From the NCBI GenBank assembly GCA_963810305.1, contig CAWEMY010000013.1:62001-126000 (forward strand): a stretch of 64,000 nt of DNA, written 5' to 3'. Source of the stretch: JACDCA01 sp963810305 (lineage in GTDB: Bacteria; Acidobacteriota; Vicinamibacteria; Vicinamibacterales; 2-12-FULL-66-21). Below are positions 9,180 through 18,659 of the stretch, piece by piece. A program made the position numbers and the translations under genes. Each line of letters starts with the position of its first letter. Position 1 is the stretch's first letter. Below the pieces are notes generated by a model, which worked only from the letters and a program-made list of their open reading frames with translations, did no database searches and was not told the DNA's origin.

Positions 9180-9237
9180 GATGCGCGGTGCGCGATGCGC
9201 GGGTGCGCTGGGCGCGACGCGGATGCGGAATGCCGGA
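9180..9237. repeat. Degenerate heptamer array, GCGATGC type
   Basis: Units such as GCGGTGC, GCGATGC, GCGGGTGC, GCTGGGC, GCGACGC and GGATGC run from the protease stop codon. The period is 7 with one 8-bp unit. No stop codons lie inside. The remaining gap to 9306 shows nothing else apart from a possible leader. Confidence 0.6.
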
Positions 9238-9306
9238 ACGATACGACGTAGGCCAGCCCCCTAGGGCTGCGCACGTTGAAGGTTGGAGACTGGTTATCCC
9301 ATCGTT

Positions 9307-9990
9307 ATGACAACTTTGTTGCGGTATGCATCCGTCACACTTTTCGTGCTGGCAATAGCGGCGACATGCGAAGCGCAGGTATTCGTGGGGAGGGAAGTCC
9401 CGCGCAAAGGCTCGGTGGAACTGAGCGGTGGCGGCGTCTATCAGGGGGGAAAGGATCTCTCGAATCAGCCGGCAACACTCACCAGAAACCCGAGTACCGG
9501 CTCGGGACCGCTGCAACTGTTTCAGGCTGACTCGTCGCTCGAGCCGGCGTTTGGCGGGCAGTTCAGGATCGGGTACTACTTCTCACGTGCCATCGCGATC
9601 GAAGGAGGGGTGCAGTACTCACGTCCCAGCCTGGAAGTCAGCCTTTCTGATGATTTCGAGGATGCGCCCGCGATTGTGGCGTCCGAGTCGGTGACCAGCT
9701 ATCTCTTCACCGGATCGCTCTTGTATCACTTCGGTTCGGGTCCGGGCATGAAGCCGTTTCTGCTCGGCGGGGCCGGCCACGTCCGCGATCTTCACGCGGG
9801 CGATGAATTCATCGAAACTGGAATCGAATACCACGTCGGTGGTGGCATCAAGTCCTGGTTCGGCAGAGGCCGTCGCAAATTCGGTTATCGCCTCGAGGCG
9901 CTCCTGTCCATCCGTGACGGCGGCGTCGGCGCCGACGAAGACCGCCGCACCGTGCCCACCGCGGCTTTCTCCCTCGCCTACGTCTTCTAA
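9307..9990 (+). CDS. Outer-membrane beta-barrel protein
   Basis: About 227 residues with a signal peptide (YASVTLFVLAIAATCEAQ). The rest alternates polar and aromatic/hydrophobic residues and ends SLAYVF, with the terminal aromatic residue typical of outer-membrane barrels. Strand-like stretches include FRIGYYFSRAIAIEGGVQY and SYLFTGSLLYHFGSG. It resembles OmpA-like or lipid A deacylase-like small barrels, but I cannot name the family. I chose ATG at 9307 (MTTLLRYAS) because the signal peptide follows it directly. Confidence 0.7.
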   Translation: MTTLLRYASVTLFVLAIAATCEAQVFVGREVPRKGSVELSGGGVYQGGKDLSNQPATLTRNPSTGSGPLQLFQADSSLEPAFGGQFRIGYYFSRAIAIEGGVQYSRPSLEVSLSDDFEDAPAIVASESVTSYLFTGSLLYHFGSGPGMKPFLLGGAGHVRDLHAGDEFIETGIEYHVGGGIKSWFGRGRRKFGYRLEALLSIRDGGVGADEDRRTVPTAAFSLAYVF

Positions 9991-9997
9991 CAGGTAG

Positions 9998-10473
9998 CTA
10001 GACGCTCTGCGGCTGTTTCATGTATTCCGCCGCGCGTCGTTGCATTTCATCCGCAGGAACGTCTTCGATGTGGGTCGCAATCGTCCACACGTGCCCGAAC
10101 GGATCCGTGAGCGTTCCCGACCGGTCACCGTAAAACTGATTCTTGATCGGCTGGGTCTCTTTGGCACCGGCAGCCAGCGCCCGCTTGAACGTTGCGTCGA
10201 CGTCCTCGACGTAAATCATCAACTGCACCGGGGCACTGACGCCCTGCGTCGGCGCCTGCGCTCCCCGATGCCGGGTTCTCGTCGGCGAGCATCACGCGCG
10301 AGGTCACCGATCTGGATCTCGGCGTGTCCGACCTTTCCACCCGGCGCATCCATCCTGAAAACCTCGGACGCACCGAACGCCTTCTTGTAGTAATCGAGCG
10401 CGCGTTCAGCGTCGTTGACGATCAGATACGGGGTGACGCTGTGATATCCGGCAGGGATGTGTTTCACGGCCAT
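9998..10473 (-). CDS. VOC family (PhnB/glyoxalase-like) protein, two frameshifts
   Basis: A 157-residue vicinal-oxygen-chelate protein made of two beta-alpha-beta-beta-beta modules. The N-terminal module is in one frame (YLIVNDAERALDYYKKAFGA, then MDAPGGKVGHAEIQIGD). The middle (SRVMLADENP) is in a second frame and the end (VQLMIYVEDVDATFKRALAAG, then DRSGTLTDPFGHVWTIATH) in a third. Removing one base near 10302 and one near 10264 restores a single frame of normal family length. PhnB-like proteins bind a metal and act on varied small molecules; the substrate is unknown. It is convergent with the barrel protein, 7 bp apart. Confidence 0.82.
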
Positions 10474-11028
10474 GAGCTGCTCCTTTCCACACGTGACACC
10501 ACGTGCTCGTAAGTCTTCGATCGTACCACTCGGGCAATACGATCGTGTGACGGATCGAGCCAGCAGAACCGTAGCCGACTCGTTGATCGTAGGGAGCGCG
10601 CGTCCTCGGAGTTGCCTCCCGCCGGCGATCCTCGTCTTGCTCGGTAGTCACCCAGACTCGTCGTTTCACCGCCGCTCTCGATGCCGAGAATCATCGCCTG
10701 GCTGTGCGCGCTCCTGCTCGGGACCCGGCCAGTCTGTCGTTCGGATTCTGTCGGAGTAGCCGGATATCGGCATCTACCTGGTGCGACTAGTCTCTGACAA
10801 CAGGGCATGTTCCCGTCGGAACGGCCATGGCCCTGGTCTCGCGCGGGTGGAGGTACGGCACAACCTCTGCATCTCGCGTTTCCGCTCGCCGGCACAGCGA
10901 AGCGGCGTGGGGGATGCGCTTCCACCGTGCCGCTGAATTCATCACGGCGCCGTCGCTGCGCCGCTCGCGCGGATGCTCCAGTGCTTGACGCGTGACGCGA
11001 CGCAGCGACAGCGTACCGAGCCTCGTGT
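10474..11028. other. 555-bp gap without a convincing gene
   Basis: Short open frames occur on both strands, but none has a family motif, a usable ribosome binding site or normal amino acid composition. The part next to 10474 should hold the promoter of the VOC gene (minus strand). The part near 11000 lies after the phosphoesterase stop. I see no tRNA-like cloverleaf, no clear repeat array and no transposase remnant. It may be decayed coding sequence. Confidence 0.4.
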
Positions 11029-11928
11029 TCACTCCACGCGTTCGAGATCCACCGTGACGGTGTCGCCGGTGATTTCGTAGTACGCGACGGTTCGTCCAGC
11101 CCACTCTGCGCCGCTCTGCCCGTTCAAGCCGACGGCGATCCCCTGGTGCCATTCGAATTTCGCTCGATGCACGTGGCCACAGAGCACGAGTCTCACCCCG
11201 GCCGCGGTCGCGGCCGCCCAGAATCTCTCACGATCCTCCGGAACGATGGCCATCGGCACGGTCACTTCTTTCACGACCTTGGCGAGCAGCCGCGAGAAGC
11301 CGGACGTGAAGTCCGGTCGCAGGGGAGTCCAGGTGAATTGTGGCGCGTCGAGAGGATAGTGATGCGCCAGCAGGGTCAAAGCGGAGTCGCCGCGCTGCCG
11401 CGCCAGCCACTCCATCTCCGGCTTACGCACGCAACCGACCCCGTGGTGCACGGTCACGCTGCCGGCGCTGATGCGCAGCGGCTTCCACGGCGCCGGCACA
11501 GTGTCCACGATCGCCAGCCGTAGTCCCGAGCGCAGAACCTTGAGAACCGGCGATTGCGCGCCAACGCCCGCGCCGCGGGCCGCGAGCGCCGCATAAAACC
11601 GCCTGCGCCGTCGCTCGACGAGCGGCGGCGGATCCCAGAAGCGGAGCGCGAGACGCCAAAGATCGGCGCTTCGGCGTGGATGTCCGCCGCTCGAGGCAAG
11701 ATCGTGATTCCCGTGGAAGATCGTCAGTCGCTCGGCATTCATGAAACCGCGGACGGAGAATGCCTCCAGCGCGAGCTCCAGAAGATCGGGATCCCAACGG
11801 TCCAGCAGATCCCCGGTGACCGCGAGATGCTCTGGACGACGCCGGGCGATGCGATCGAGCTGGCGCTCCAGCCAGGTCACGTCGTTCGGGTCCCGTAGAT
11901 GCAGATCCGACAGGTGCGCGATCAACAC
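11029..11928 (-). CDS. Metallophosphoesterase
   Basis: A 299-residue calcineurin-like phosphoesterase. All family motifs are present in order: SDLHLRD (D-x-H), VTGDLLD (GD), FHGNHD (GNH), and LVLCGHVHRAKF (GHxH) about 180 residues later, so the dimetal site is complete. No signal peptide is seen, so it is cytoplasmic. These enzymes split phosphodiesters (cyclic nucleotides, nucleotides or lipids) and the motifs alone do not fix the substrate. It is divergent from aconitase across a gap that holds a 10-bp repeat. Confidence 0.88.
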   Translation of the reverse strand: MLIAHLSDLHLRDPNDVTWLERQLDRIARRRPEHLAVTGDLLDRWDPDLLELALEAFSVRGFMNAERLTIFHGNHDLASSGGHPRRSADLWRLALRFWDPPPLVERRRRRFYAALAARGAGVGAQSPVLKVLRSGLRLAIVDTVPAPWKPLRISAGSVTVHHGVGCVRKPEMEWLARQRGDSALTLLAHHYPLDAPQFTWTPLRPDFTSGFSRLLAKVVKEVTVPMAIVPEDRERFWAAATAAGVRLVLCGHVHRAKFEWHQGIAVGLNGQSGAEWAGRTVAYYEITGDTVTVDLERVE

Positions 11929-11970
11929 ACGTATAGTCCGAGCTTACCTCCACCTTCGCCACGGCTACGC

Positions 11971-12010
11971 CTCGCACCCCTCCGCACCCCTCCGCACCCC
12001 TCCGCACCCT
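11971..12010. repeat. 10-bp tandem repeat, TCCGCACCCC type
   Basis: Four head-to-tail 10-bp units: CTCGCACCCC, two TCCGCACCCC and TCCGCACCCT. It lies between the divergent phosphoesterase and aconitase genes. The period is close to one helical turn, unlike the 7-bp arrays elsewhere. It could be a binding region for a regulator, but that is only a guess. Confidence 0.8.
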
Positions 12011-12046
12011 CTTGAATGCACCTCCTGACTGAGGAATGATTGACGG

Positions 12047-14839
12047 ATGGCCGCGTTCAACTCCTTCAATGCGCGCACCCGGCTCACCGCCGGAGGCGTC
12101 GCCGCCGACATCTTCAGCCTTCCCGCGCTCGAGCGCGGCGGATTCTCGAACATCGCGCGGCTGCCCTACTCACTGAAGATCCTGCTCGAGAACCTGCTGC
12201 GACGCGAAGACGGCCGGTTCGTGGACGGCGAGGACGTGCGGACGCTCGCCGGGTGGGACGTCACCTCGCGCGCGCAGAAGGAGATCGCGTTCACGCCGGC
12301 ACGGGTGCTGCTGCAGGACTTTACCGGTGTCCCGGCAGTCGTCGATCTGGCCGCGATGCGCGACGGCATCGTCCGGCTTGGCGGCGACCCCGCGAAGGTG
12401 AACCCGCTTCAGCCGGTGGAGCTCGTCATCGATCACTCCGTCCAGGTGGATCACTACGCAGAACGCAACTGCCGCCGACCTGAATGCCGCGCTGGAGTTC
12501 ACGCGAAATCGTGAGCGGTACACGTTTCTGCGCTGGGGACAGGAAGCATTCGACAACTTCCGCGTCGTGCCACCCGATACAGGTATCGTCCACCAGGTCA
12601 ATCTCGAGTACCTGGCGCGTGTCGTGTTCAAAGAAACGGTTGATGGCGTGGTCCTCGCGTACCCTGACACGCTCGTCGGCACCGACTCGCACACGACGAT
12701 GGTCAATGGTCTCGGCGTCGTTGGCTGGGGCGTTGGCGGCATCGAAGCGGAAGCCGCCATGCTCGGGCAGCCGATCTCGATGCTGATTCCCGAGGTTGTC
12801 GGCTTCAAACTATTGGACCGGCTGCCGGAAGGCGCGACGGCCACCGACCTGGTGCTGACGATCACCGAACGGCTGCGCAAGTTCGGAGTGGTCGGCAAAT
12901 TCGTCGAGTTCTACGGCCCGGGTCTGGAGTCGCTGACGATCGCCGATCGTGCGACGCTGGGCAACATGTCGCCGGAGTACGGTGCGACCATCGCGATCTG
13001 CCCGATCGACGACATGACGCTCGACTATCTACGCTTGACCGCACGTGATGAAGACCACGTCCAGTTTGTCGAGGCCTACGCGAAGGAACAGGGGCTTTTC
13101 CGCACAGCCGATTCGATCGATCCCACCTACACGGCGACGCTGGAGCTCGATCTGTCGACCGTCGAGCCGAGTCTCGCCGGCCCGAAGCGTCCACAGGACC
13201 GTGTGTCACTGCGGCAGTCGAAGCTGAAATTCCAGCAGGCGCTGGAGACCATGCTCGCCGAGCGCAAGCCGAAGCCTGCCAGTCCCGGTGGTCAAGCCCG
13301 GGGAGACGACGTCGCCGGCAGCGGCCACCGCGGCATCGGCTACCGCGGCAGCGGCGGTCGCCGAGCTGGAGCTCACGCCCGGCATCGACGATCTCGATCA
13401 CGGGTCGGTGGTCGTCGCGGCGATCACCAGCTGTACCAACACGTCGAACCCCAGCGTGATGATTGCGGCAGGTCTGCTCGCGCGTAACGCGGTGCAGCGT
13501 GGGCTCACCGTGAAGCCCTGGGTCAAGACCAGTCTCGCGCCGGGCTCGCTGATCGTCACCGAGTATTACAAGGCCTCAGGGCTTCTCGAATACCTCGCGG
13601 AGCTCGGGTTCAATATCGTCGGCTACGGCTGCACGACGTGCATCGGCAACAGCGGTCCGCTGCCCGAGGCGGTATCCAACTTCGTGCGCGACAAGAACCT
13701 GGTCGTGGCGTCGGTGCTCAGCGGCAATCGCAACTTCGAAGGGCGAATTCAGTCGCAGGTCCGGGCGAACTATCTCGCCTCGCCGCCCCTGGTCGTGGCC
13801 TATGCGCTTGCGGGGAAGATGCAGATCGATCTCACATCGGAGCCGCTCGGCCGGGACCGCAGCGGCAGCCCGGTCTATCTCAGGGACATCTGGCCGAGCG
13901 AGCGGGAGATCCAGGAGACGATGCTGAAGGCCGTGAAGTCTGACATGTTCCGCGAACAATACGCGACGGTGTTCAACGGCGACGATCGGTGGCGCAGCCT
14001 CGCGGTCCCGCTGGGCGAGCGGTTCGCGTGGGACGAAGACTCCACTTATATTCGCAATCCGCCGTTTTTCGAGGGGCTGACGCTCGAACCGACGCCCGCC
14101 GGCGAACATCAGCAGCGCCCGCGTCCTCGCCGTGCTTGGCGACAGCGTCACGACCGATCACATCTCACCAGCGGGCTCGATTCCGGCCGACAGCCCCGCC
14201 GGCAGATACCTCATCTCCAAAGGGGTGACGCCAGCCGACTTCAATTCGTACGGTGCGCGCCGCGGCAACCACGAAGTGATGATGCGCGGTACGTTCGCCA
14301 ATATCCGCCTCCGCAATCAGCTCGCTCCCGGCACCGAGGGAGGCTGGACGACGCTGCTGCCGGACCACGAGGTGCGGACGATCTACGACGCGTCCGTCGC
14401 CTACCGCGAGCGGGGCGTGCCGCTGCTCGTGATCGCCGGCAAAGAGTACGGTTCCGGGTCGTCGCGCGACTGGGCCGCAAAGGGAACGCTGCTGCTCGGC
14501 GTCCGCGCGGTGATCGCGGAGAGCTACGAGCGCATTCATCGCAGCAATCTCGTGAACATGGGCGTCCTGCCGCTGCAGTTCCGCGACCTGGAGACGGCGT
14601 CGACGCTGAAGCTCACCGGGCACGAGACGTTCGACGTCCTTGGCATGGGACAGGAACTGACGGCCGGCGGCACCGTGGCGGTCCGAGCGACATCCGAGGA
14701 CGGTAAAGTCTGCGAGTTTGCGGCAGTTGCGCGCATCGACACGCCGGAGGAGCTCGTCGCGTTCCGCCACGGTGGCATCCTGCCGTATGTGCTGCGGCAG
14801 CTCGTCAAGACGCGTGACCGGCTAAGCCGGCCGCTATGA
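12047..14839 (+). CDS. acnA: Aconitate hydratase, three frameshifts
   Basis: Interconverts citrate and isocitrate in the TCA cycle with a [4Fe-4S] cluster. The order is that of AcnA/IRP1: N-terminal domains (PYSLKILLENLLRREDG; DHSVQVD), cluster cysteines in SCTNTSNPSV and GCTTCIGN, then the C-terminal swivel (LGDSVTTDHISPAG, GKEYGSGSSRDWAAKG). Three +1 breaks divide it. AER near 12476 continues as LNAALEFTRNRERY; KPKPA near 13281 continues as VPVVKPGE; and PTPA near 14103 continues as NISSARVLAVLGD. Removing the three bases gives 929 residues, as expected. An alanine-rich linker (AAATAASATAAAAVAE) just after the second break is unusual for the family. queG follows after 12 bp. Confidence 0.93.
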
Positions 14840-14851
14840 TCGACCAGTCCA

Positions 14852-15893
14852 GTGCGCGGTGCGATCACAGCCGTCTTGAAGGAGCGAGCCGCAGCATGCG
14901 GCTTCGATCTGTGCGGCATCGCTCCCGTCGAGAATTTCGAGGAGCTGCAGTTTCTCCGCGAGTGGCTGGCGCGTGGTTACCACGGCGAGATGCACTACAT
15001 GGAGCGGACCGCGGACCGGCGATCCGACATCCGCTCCGTTCTTCCGTCCGCCCGATCGGTGATCGTCCTTGGCACCCTGTACAACACCGCCTACCCCTAC
15101 TCGACCGCGGACGCCGAGACGTCTCGTGCGTCGATCGCGCGCTACGCGTGGGGAGACGATTACCACGGCGTGATCCAGGGACGGATGACGAGTCTGGTTG
15201 AGCACTTGCGCGAGATCGCCGGTCCGTTCGAGCATCGCGCCTATGTCGACACGGGGCCGATCCAGGAGCGAGTCTACGCACAGCACGCAGGTCTTGGCTG
15301 GATCGGCAAGAACACCTGCCTCATCAACCGTGATCTTGGCTCGTGGTTGTTCCTGTCGGCGATCATCTGCGATCTCGCGCTCGACCCTGACACGCGCGCG
15401 CTCGACCACTGCGGCAGATGCACGCTGTGTATCGACTCGTGCCCGACTGGCGCGCTGACCGCGCCGTACCAGCTCGATGCTCGACGCTGTCTTTCCTACA
15501 TGACGATCGAGAACAAGGGGGCGATCCCACTCGATTACCGCTCCGCAGTCGGCACGCACGCCTACGGCTGCGATATCTGTCAGGACGTCTGCCCGTGGAA
15601 TCGCCGGGCGGCTGTCTCGGACGATCCGGCGTGGCAGCCTCGCAGTTGGCCTCCATGCGCCACGTCTTCTGGATCTGTGGCGGCAGAGGGACGACGAACT
15701 GCGCCAGCTGTTGAAGGGCAGTCCGATGAAGCGCGCGGGCGTGCGACGCCTGCGGCGGAATCTTGCCGTCGCGATCGGGAACAGCGGCGACGCTGAGGCT
15801 GCCGCCGCGCTGGACGAGTCATCCGAGGAGACCAGTCGGGATCCGCTGGTGAGGGAACACGTGGACTGGGCGATGGAGCAGCTCGATGGCTAA
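14852..15893 (+). CDS. queG: Epoxyqueuosine reductase, frameshifted
   Basis: Last step of queuosine synthesis in tRNA: cobalamin-dependent reduction of epoxyqueuosine. The N-terminal cobalamin/catalytic part (CGFDLCGIAPVENFEELQFL, DTGPIQER, GWIGKNTCLI) is followed by two [4Fe-4S] motifs, CGRCTLCIDSCPTGAL and GCDICQDVCPWN, and a C-terminal HEAT-like part (KGSPMKRAGVRRLRRNLAVA). The frame breaks near 15643: AWQPR in frame 2 continues as VGLHAPRLLDLW in frame 3. Removing one base gives 346 residues, normal for QueG. The GTG start is chosen by the conserved N-terminus. Its last 8 bp overlap udgX. Confidence 0.93.
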
Positions 15894-16557
15894 GCGTCCG
15901 CCGCGTGAACCGCGACCGGGGCAGCCGGTGCCCGAACTGCTGCCTGAAAAACCCTCCCTGCCGGCGGTTCGTGACATCGCGCAGGACTGCAAGGCCTGCG
16001 ACCTCTACAAGCGCGGAACGCAGACGGTTTTCGGCGAGGGACCTCCCAGAGCCGACATCATGATGGTCGGCGAGCAACCGGGCGACGCCGAGGATCTTGC
16101 CGGTCATCCATTTGTCGGACCCGCTGGCCGGCTACTGGATCGCGCGCTCGAGGAAGCGGGGATCGACCGATCCCGTGTTTACGTCACCAACGTCGTGAAA
16201 CACTTCAAGTGGGAGCCGAGAGGCAAGCGCCGGATTCACGCGAAGCCGAACGCGGCGGAAATCGGCGCCTGCCGCCCATGGCTCGACACAGAAATCGGGC
16301 TGGTCAAGCCACGCGTGCTCGTCTGTCTGGGCGCCACGGCGGCACAGGCGTTGCTCGGAAGAGCATTCAAGGTGACGCAGCAGCGCGGGACGTTCGTGCC
16401 GTCGACGCTCGCCCCCCTCGTTACCGCCACGGTGCATCCCTCATCCATTCTGCGGGCGCCTGACGACGAATCCAGGCGCGTGGAAATGCGCGAGTTCGTG
16501 GCCGATCTGAAGAAAGTGACGCGAGCGATCGCTCAACAGGATCCGAGACGCAAATGA
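15886..16557 (+). CDS. udgX: UdgX-type uracil-DNA glycosylase (family 4-like, uracil cross-linking)
   Basis: A 223-residue Fe-S uracil-DNA glycosylase. Family-4 cysteines are present (C35 and C38 in DCKACDLY, with later Cys in GACRPWL and VLVCLGA), and motif A reads GEQPGD (63-68). The loop KRRIH (114-118) followed by AKPNAAEIGACRPW marks the UdgX branch, whose His forms a covalent bond with the uracil-derived abasic site in the Mycobacterium protein. HPSSILRAP is the second active-site motif. So the protein probably captures uracil-containing DNA instead of only excising it. It overlaps queG by 8 bp and yqgE by ATGA, and is in the same operon. Confidence 0.9.
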   Translation: MAKRPPREPRPGQPVPELLPEKPSLPAVRDIAQDCKACDLYKRGTQTVFGEGPPRADIMMVGEQPGDAEDLAGHPFVGPAGRLLDRALEEAGIDRSRVYVTNVVKHFKWEPRGKRRIHAKPNAAEIGACRPWLDTEIGLVKPRVLVCLGATAAQALLGRAFKVTQQRGTFVPSTLAPLVTATVHPSSILRAPDDESRRVEMREFVADLKKVTRAIAQQDPRRK

Positions 16558-17099
16558 GCATTTTCAAACCGACATTGCTCCTGTCGATGCCACAGATGCA
16601 GGACCCGAACTTCGCCAGGACGGTCGTCCTGCTGTGCGATTACCTTCCCGAGGGTGCATTCGGCATCGTTCTCAACCGACCGACTGAAGTGCCGGCGAGC
16701 ACGATGGTCCAACTCGACCCGCCCGTCGCGGCAGGCAACGAGCTGCCCCTGTGCATCGGCGGCCCGGTGCAGCCTGACCGCGGCTGGATTCTGATGGGGG
16801 AGCCCCCGGTCGGCACAGAATTTCGCACCATCGTCGACGGCCTGTACCTGTCGACATCGCCGGAGGTATTGCGGCGGGTGCTGCAGTCCCGTCCTGCTCC
16901 GCGCGCGCGTGTACTGGCCGGATACGCGGGCTGGGGCCCGGGGCAGCTTGACGACGAGCTCGCGCAGTCCGCGTGGTTGATGGCGGACGTCGAAGTGGAC
17001 CTGGTCTTCGACGTCGAGAGCTCTCGAATGTGGGAGACCGCCATTCGTCGGCTTGGCGCGGATCCGATGATGTTGCAGACGAGCCCGGGGGTTCACTAG
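16554..17099 (+). CDS. yqgE: YqgE/AlgH family protein
   Basis: A 181-residue protein of the UPF0301/DUF179 family. The opening FKPTLLLSMPQMQDPNFART, then VVLLCDYLPEGAFGIVLNRP, GGPVQPDRGWIL and LAGYAGWGPGQLDDEL are the family core. The fold is known but the function is not clear; in Pseudomonas it was linked to alginate regulation. The start ATG overlaps the udgX stop by ATGA, so translation is coupled. The protein is cytoplasmic with no signal peptide. Confidence 0.92.
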   Translation: MSIFKPTLLLSMPQMQDPNFARTVVLLCDYLPEGAFGIVLNRPTEVPASTMVQLDPPVAAGNELPLCIGGPVQPDRGWILMGEPPVGTEFRTIVDGLYLSTSPEVLRRVLQSRPAPRARVLAGYAGWGPGQLDDELAQSAWLMADVEVDLVFDVESSRMWETAIRRLGADPMMLQTSPGVH

Positions 17100-17179
17100 C
17101 TGCAAGAGCAGACGCGCGGCACTTCGCTTGCAGACTCCATCCGTGACACAAGATTGATTTACACGTCCAGGAGGGTTGC

Positions 17180-17684
17180 ATGGCGGAAGAAACGACGAAT
17201 CCACTCGAAGAATTACTGCACGACGAACTGAAGGACCTCTACAGCGCCGAGAACCAGATCATCAGGGCACTGCCGAAGATGATCAAGGCCTGCGGAGTCC
17301 CCCGACCTCAAGCGGGCGTTCGAGCGTCATCTCGAGGAAACCCGGCGGCAGGTCGAGCGGCTCGACCAGATCGGCGACGAGCTCGGCATATCGAAGCTGA
17401 CCGGCAAGAAGTGCAAGGGTATGGAAGGCCTGCTCGAAGAGGGCAAGGAGACCATGGCGGAGCTCGACGAAGAGAACATCGACGCCGGGTTGATCGGCGC
17501 GGCGCAGAAGGTCGAGCACTACGAGATCGCCGGCTACGGTACTGCCCGGACGCATGCGGAGATGCTCGGCTTCCGCAAGGTCGCGAAACTGCTCCAGCAG
17601 ACGCTGGACGAAGAAACCTCCACCGACAAGAAGCTGACGGCGCTCGCCGAGAGCGTTATCAACATCGAAACGGTCGAGGCGTAA
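17180..17684 (+). CDS. DUF892 (YciE/YciF-like) ferritin-fold protein, frameshifted
   Basis: A four-helix ferritin-like protein of 167 residues, a family tied to stress responses and with a probable di-iron site. The opening NPLEELLHDELKDLYSAENQ and the second half (FERHLEETRRQVERLDQIGDEL, then GTARTHAEMLGF and LLQQTLDEE) match the family. The frame breaks near 17297: MIKACG in frame 2 continues as ESPDLKRAFERHLEET in frame 3, so one base is extra. A strong AGGAGG lies 7 bp before the ATG. It converges with the HEAT gene: the two stop codons abut with no gap. Confidence 0.88.
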
Positions 17685-18653
17685 CTACTTCAGTAACTCG
17701 GTAAAGAACTCGAGGGCGCGCGGATCTCTCGACTGTCCCAGCCAGAAGATCGCCTGCTTCCTGACCGCGGGGTTTTGATTCTTTCGAGCCACGTCGATCA
17801 GGAGCGGCACCCCTTCCGATTTGGGGAGCTGGCTCAGTGCGAAGACCGCGCGTTTCTTGACTTCGGTCTCCGGGTCCTTTTCGATTGCTTCACTGATGAT
17901 CCCGACTGCCTTCCTGCCGGCCTTCTGACCGAGCCAGAAGATTGCTTCTCCGCGGATCGACGTGGCGGCGTGCGACCGCGCGAGCCGCTCGAGGATGCTG
18001 GTCGCCGCCGGCTCGGCGTGCACGGCGATGGCGCTGATCGCCGAGTTGCTTACGCGGTCCTTCCGTCCCGTGTCGGGTCCGATCAGCGATTCGAGAAGCG
18101 CAAGGCTTTCGGCCGGACGAACGTCCTGCAGCCAGCGCACCGGTCGACCGCCGGCGTCCAGCTCGCAGTCCTCGGAGAACATCCGAATCCGCTCAACTTT
18201 CCGATCGGCGATCCGGAAAAGGATCACCGCTCGTTCCGAGCCTTCGAGTCTCACCGACGCGGGAGGCGTCGTCGGCTTCGGCGGCCCCTGTTTGACGGCG
18301 GCCGCCACATCGGCGGCAGGCTCGATTCGGCAGGCTCCGCAGCACTGCATGCTCGAGCTCGACGTGCCGGAGACCCATGTCGTTCCGTCCGCGGATGAGA
18401 AGCAGCACATCGTCCGATCGCGATCGTCGACGGGGACGGCATAGCCGATCCACGCGATCTCCGGTTGCGCCGCCACGAGCGACTTGAACGTCTGCGCCAG
18501 GCTGCCGGCCGCTTGGGCGTTGACACGTCCATTGACGATGCGCGGCTGTCCGCCTTCGCCCTGAGGGCTTCGGCGAGACGATGCGGCTGTCGCCGCACCG
18601 AGCATGCTGCACGTCGAGAGTGCTACCGCGATGGCGACATAGCGTCTTGACAT
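17685..18653 (-). CDS. Secreted HEAT-repeat protein, second in pair
   Basis: A 322-residue exported protein: a signal peptide (YVAIAVALSTCSMLGAATAA), a central region with five Cys (MCCFSS, SMQCCGACRIEP), then four or five HEAT/armadillo-like helical repeats. The repeats read as SAISAIAVHAEPAATSILER, IRGEAIFWLGQKAG, VKKRAVFALSQLP and VRKQAIFWLGQSRDPRALEF. HEAT repeats bind proteins; no enzyme motif is seen. It is the last gene of the sigma/anti-sigma/HEAT operon, 6 bp after the first HEAT gene, so it probably belongs to an envelope-stress or sensory output. Confidence 0.8.
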   Translation of the reverse strand: MSRRYVAIAVALSTCSMLGAATAASSRRSPQGEGGQPRIVNGRVNAQAAGSLAQTFKSLVAAQPEIAWIGYAVPVDDRDRTMCCFSSADGTTWVSGTSSSSMQCCGACRIEPAADVAAAVKQGPPKPTTPPASVRLEGSERAVILFRIADRKVERIRMFSEDCELDAGGRPVRWLQDVRPAESLALLESLIGPDTGRKDRVSNSAISAIAVHAEPAATSILERLARSHAATSIRGEAIFWLGQKAGRKAVGIISEAIEKDPETEVKKRAVFALSQLPKSEGVPLLIDVARKNQNPAVRKQAIFWLGQSRDPRALEFFTELLK

Positions 18654-18659
18654 ATCGAC

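Noticed and set aside
10406..10669. Minus-strand open frame of 87 codons upstream of the VOC gene
   Set aside because: It overlaps the VOC start in another frame, has no recognisable motif and an arginine-rich composition typical of shadow frames in GC-rich DNA.
12476..14103. Programmed +1 ribosomal frameshifting in aconitase and other broken genes
   Set aside because: The contexts at the break sites share no slippery motif, stop codon or stimulatory structure, and too many unrelated genes are affected. Sequencing or assembly insertions explain them more simply.
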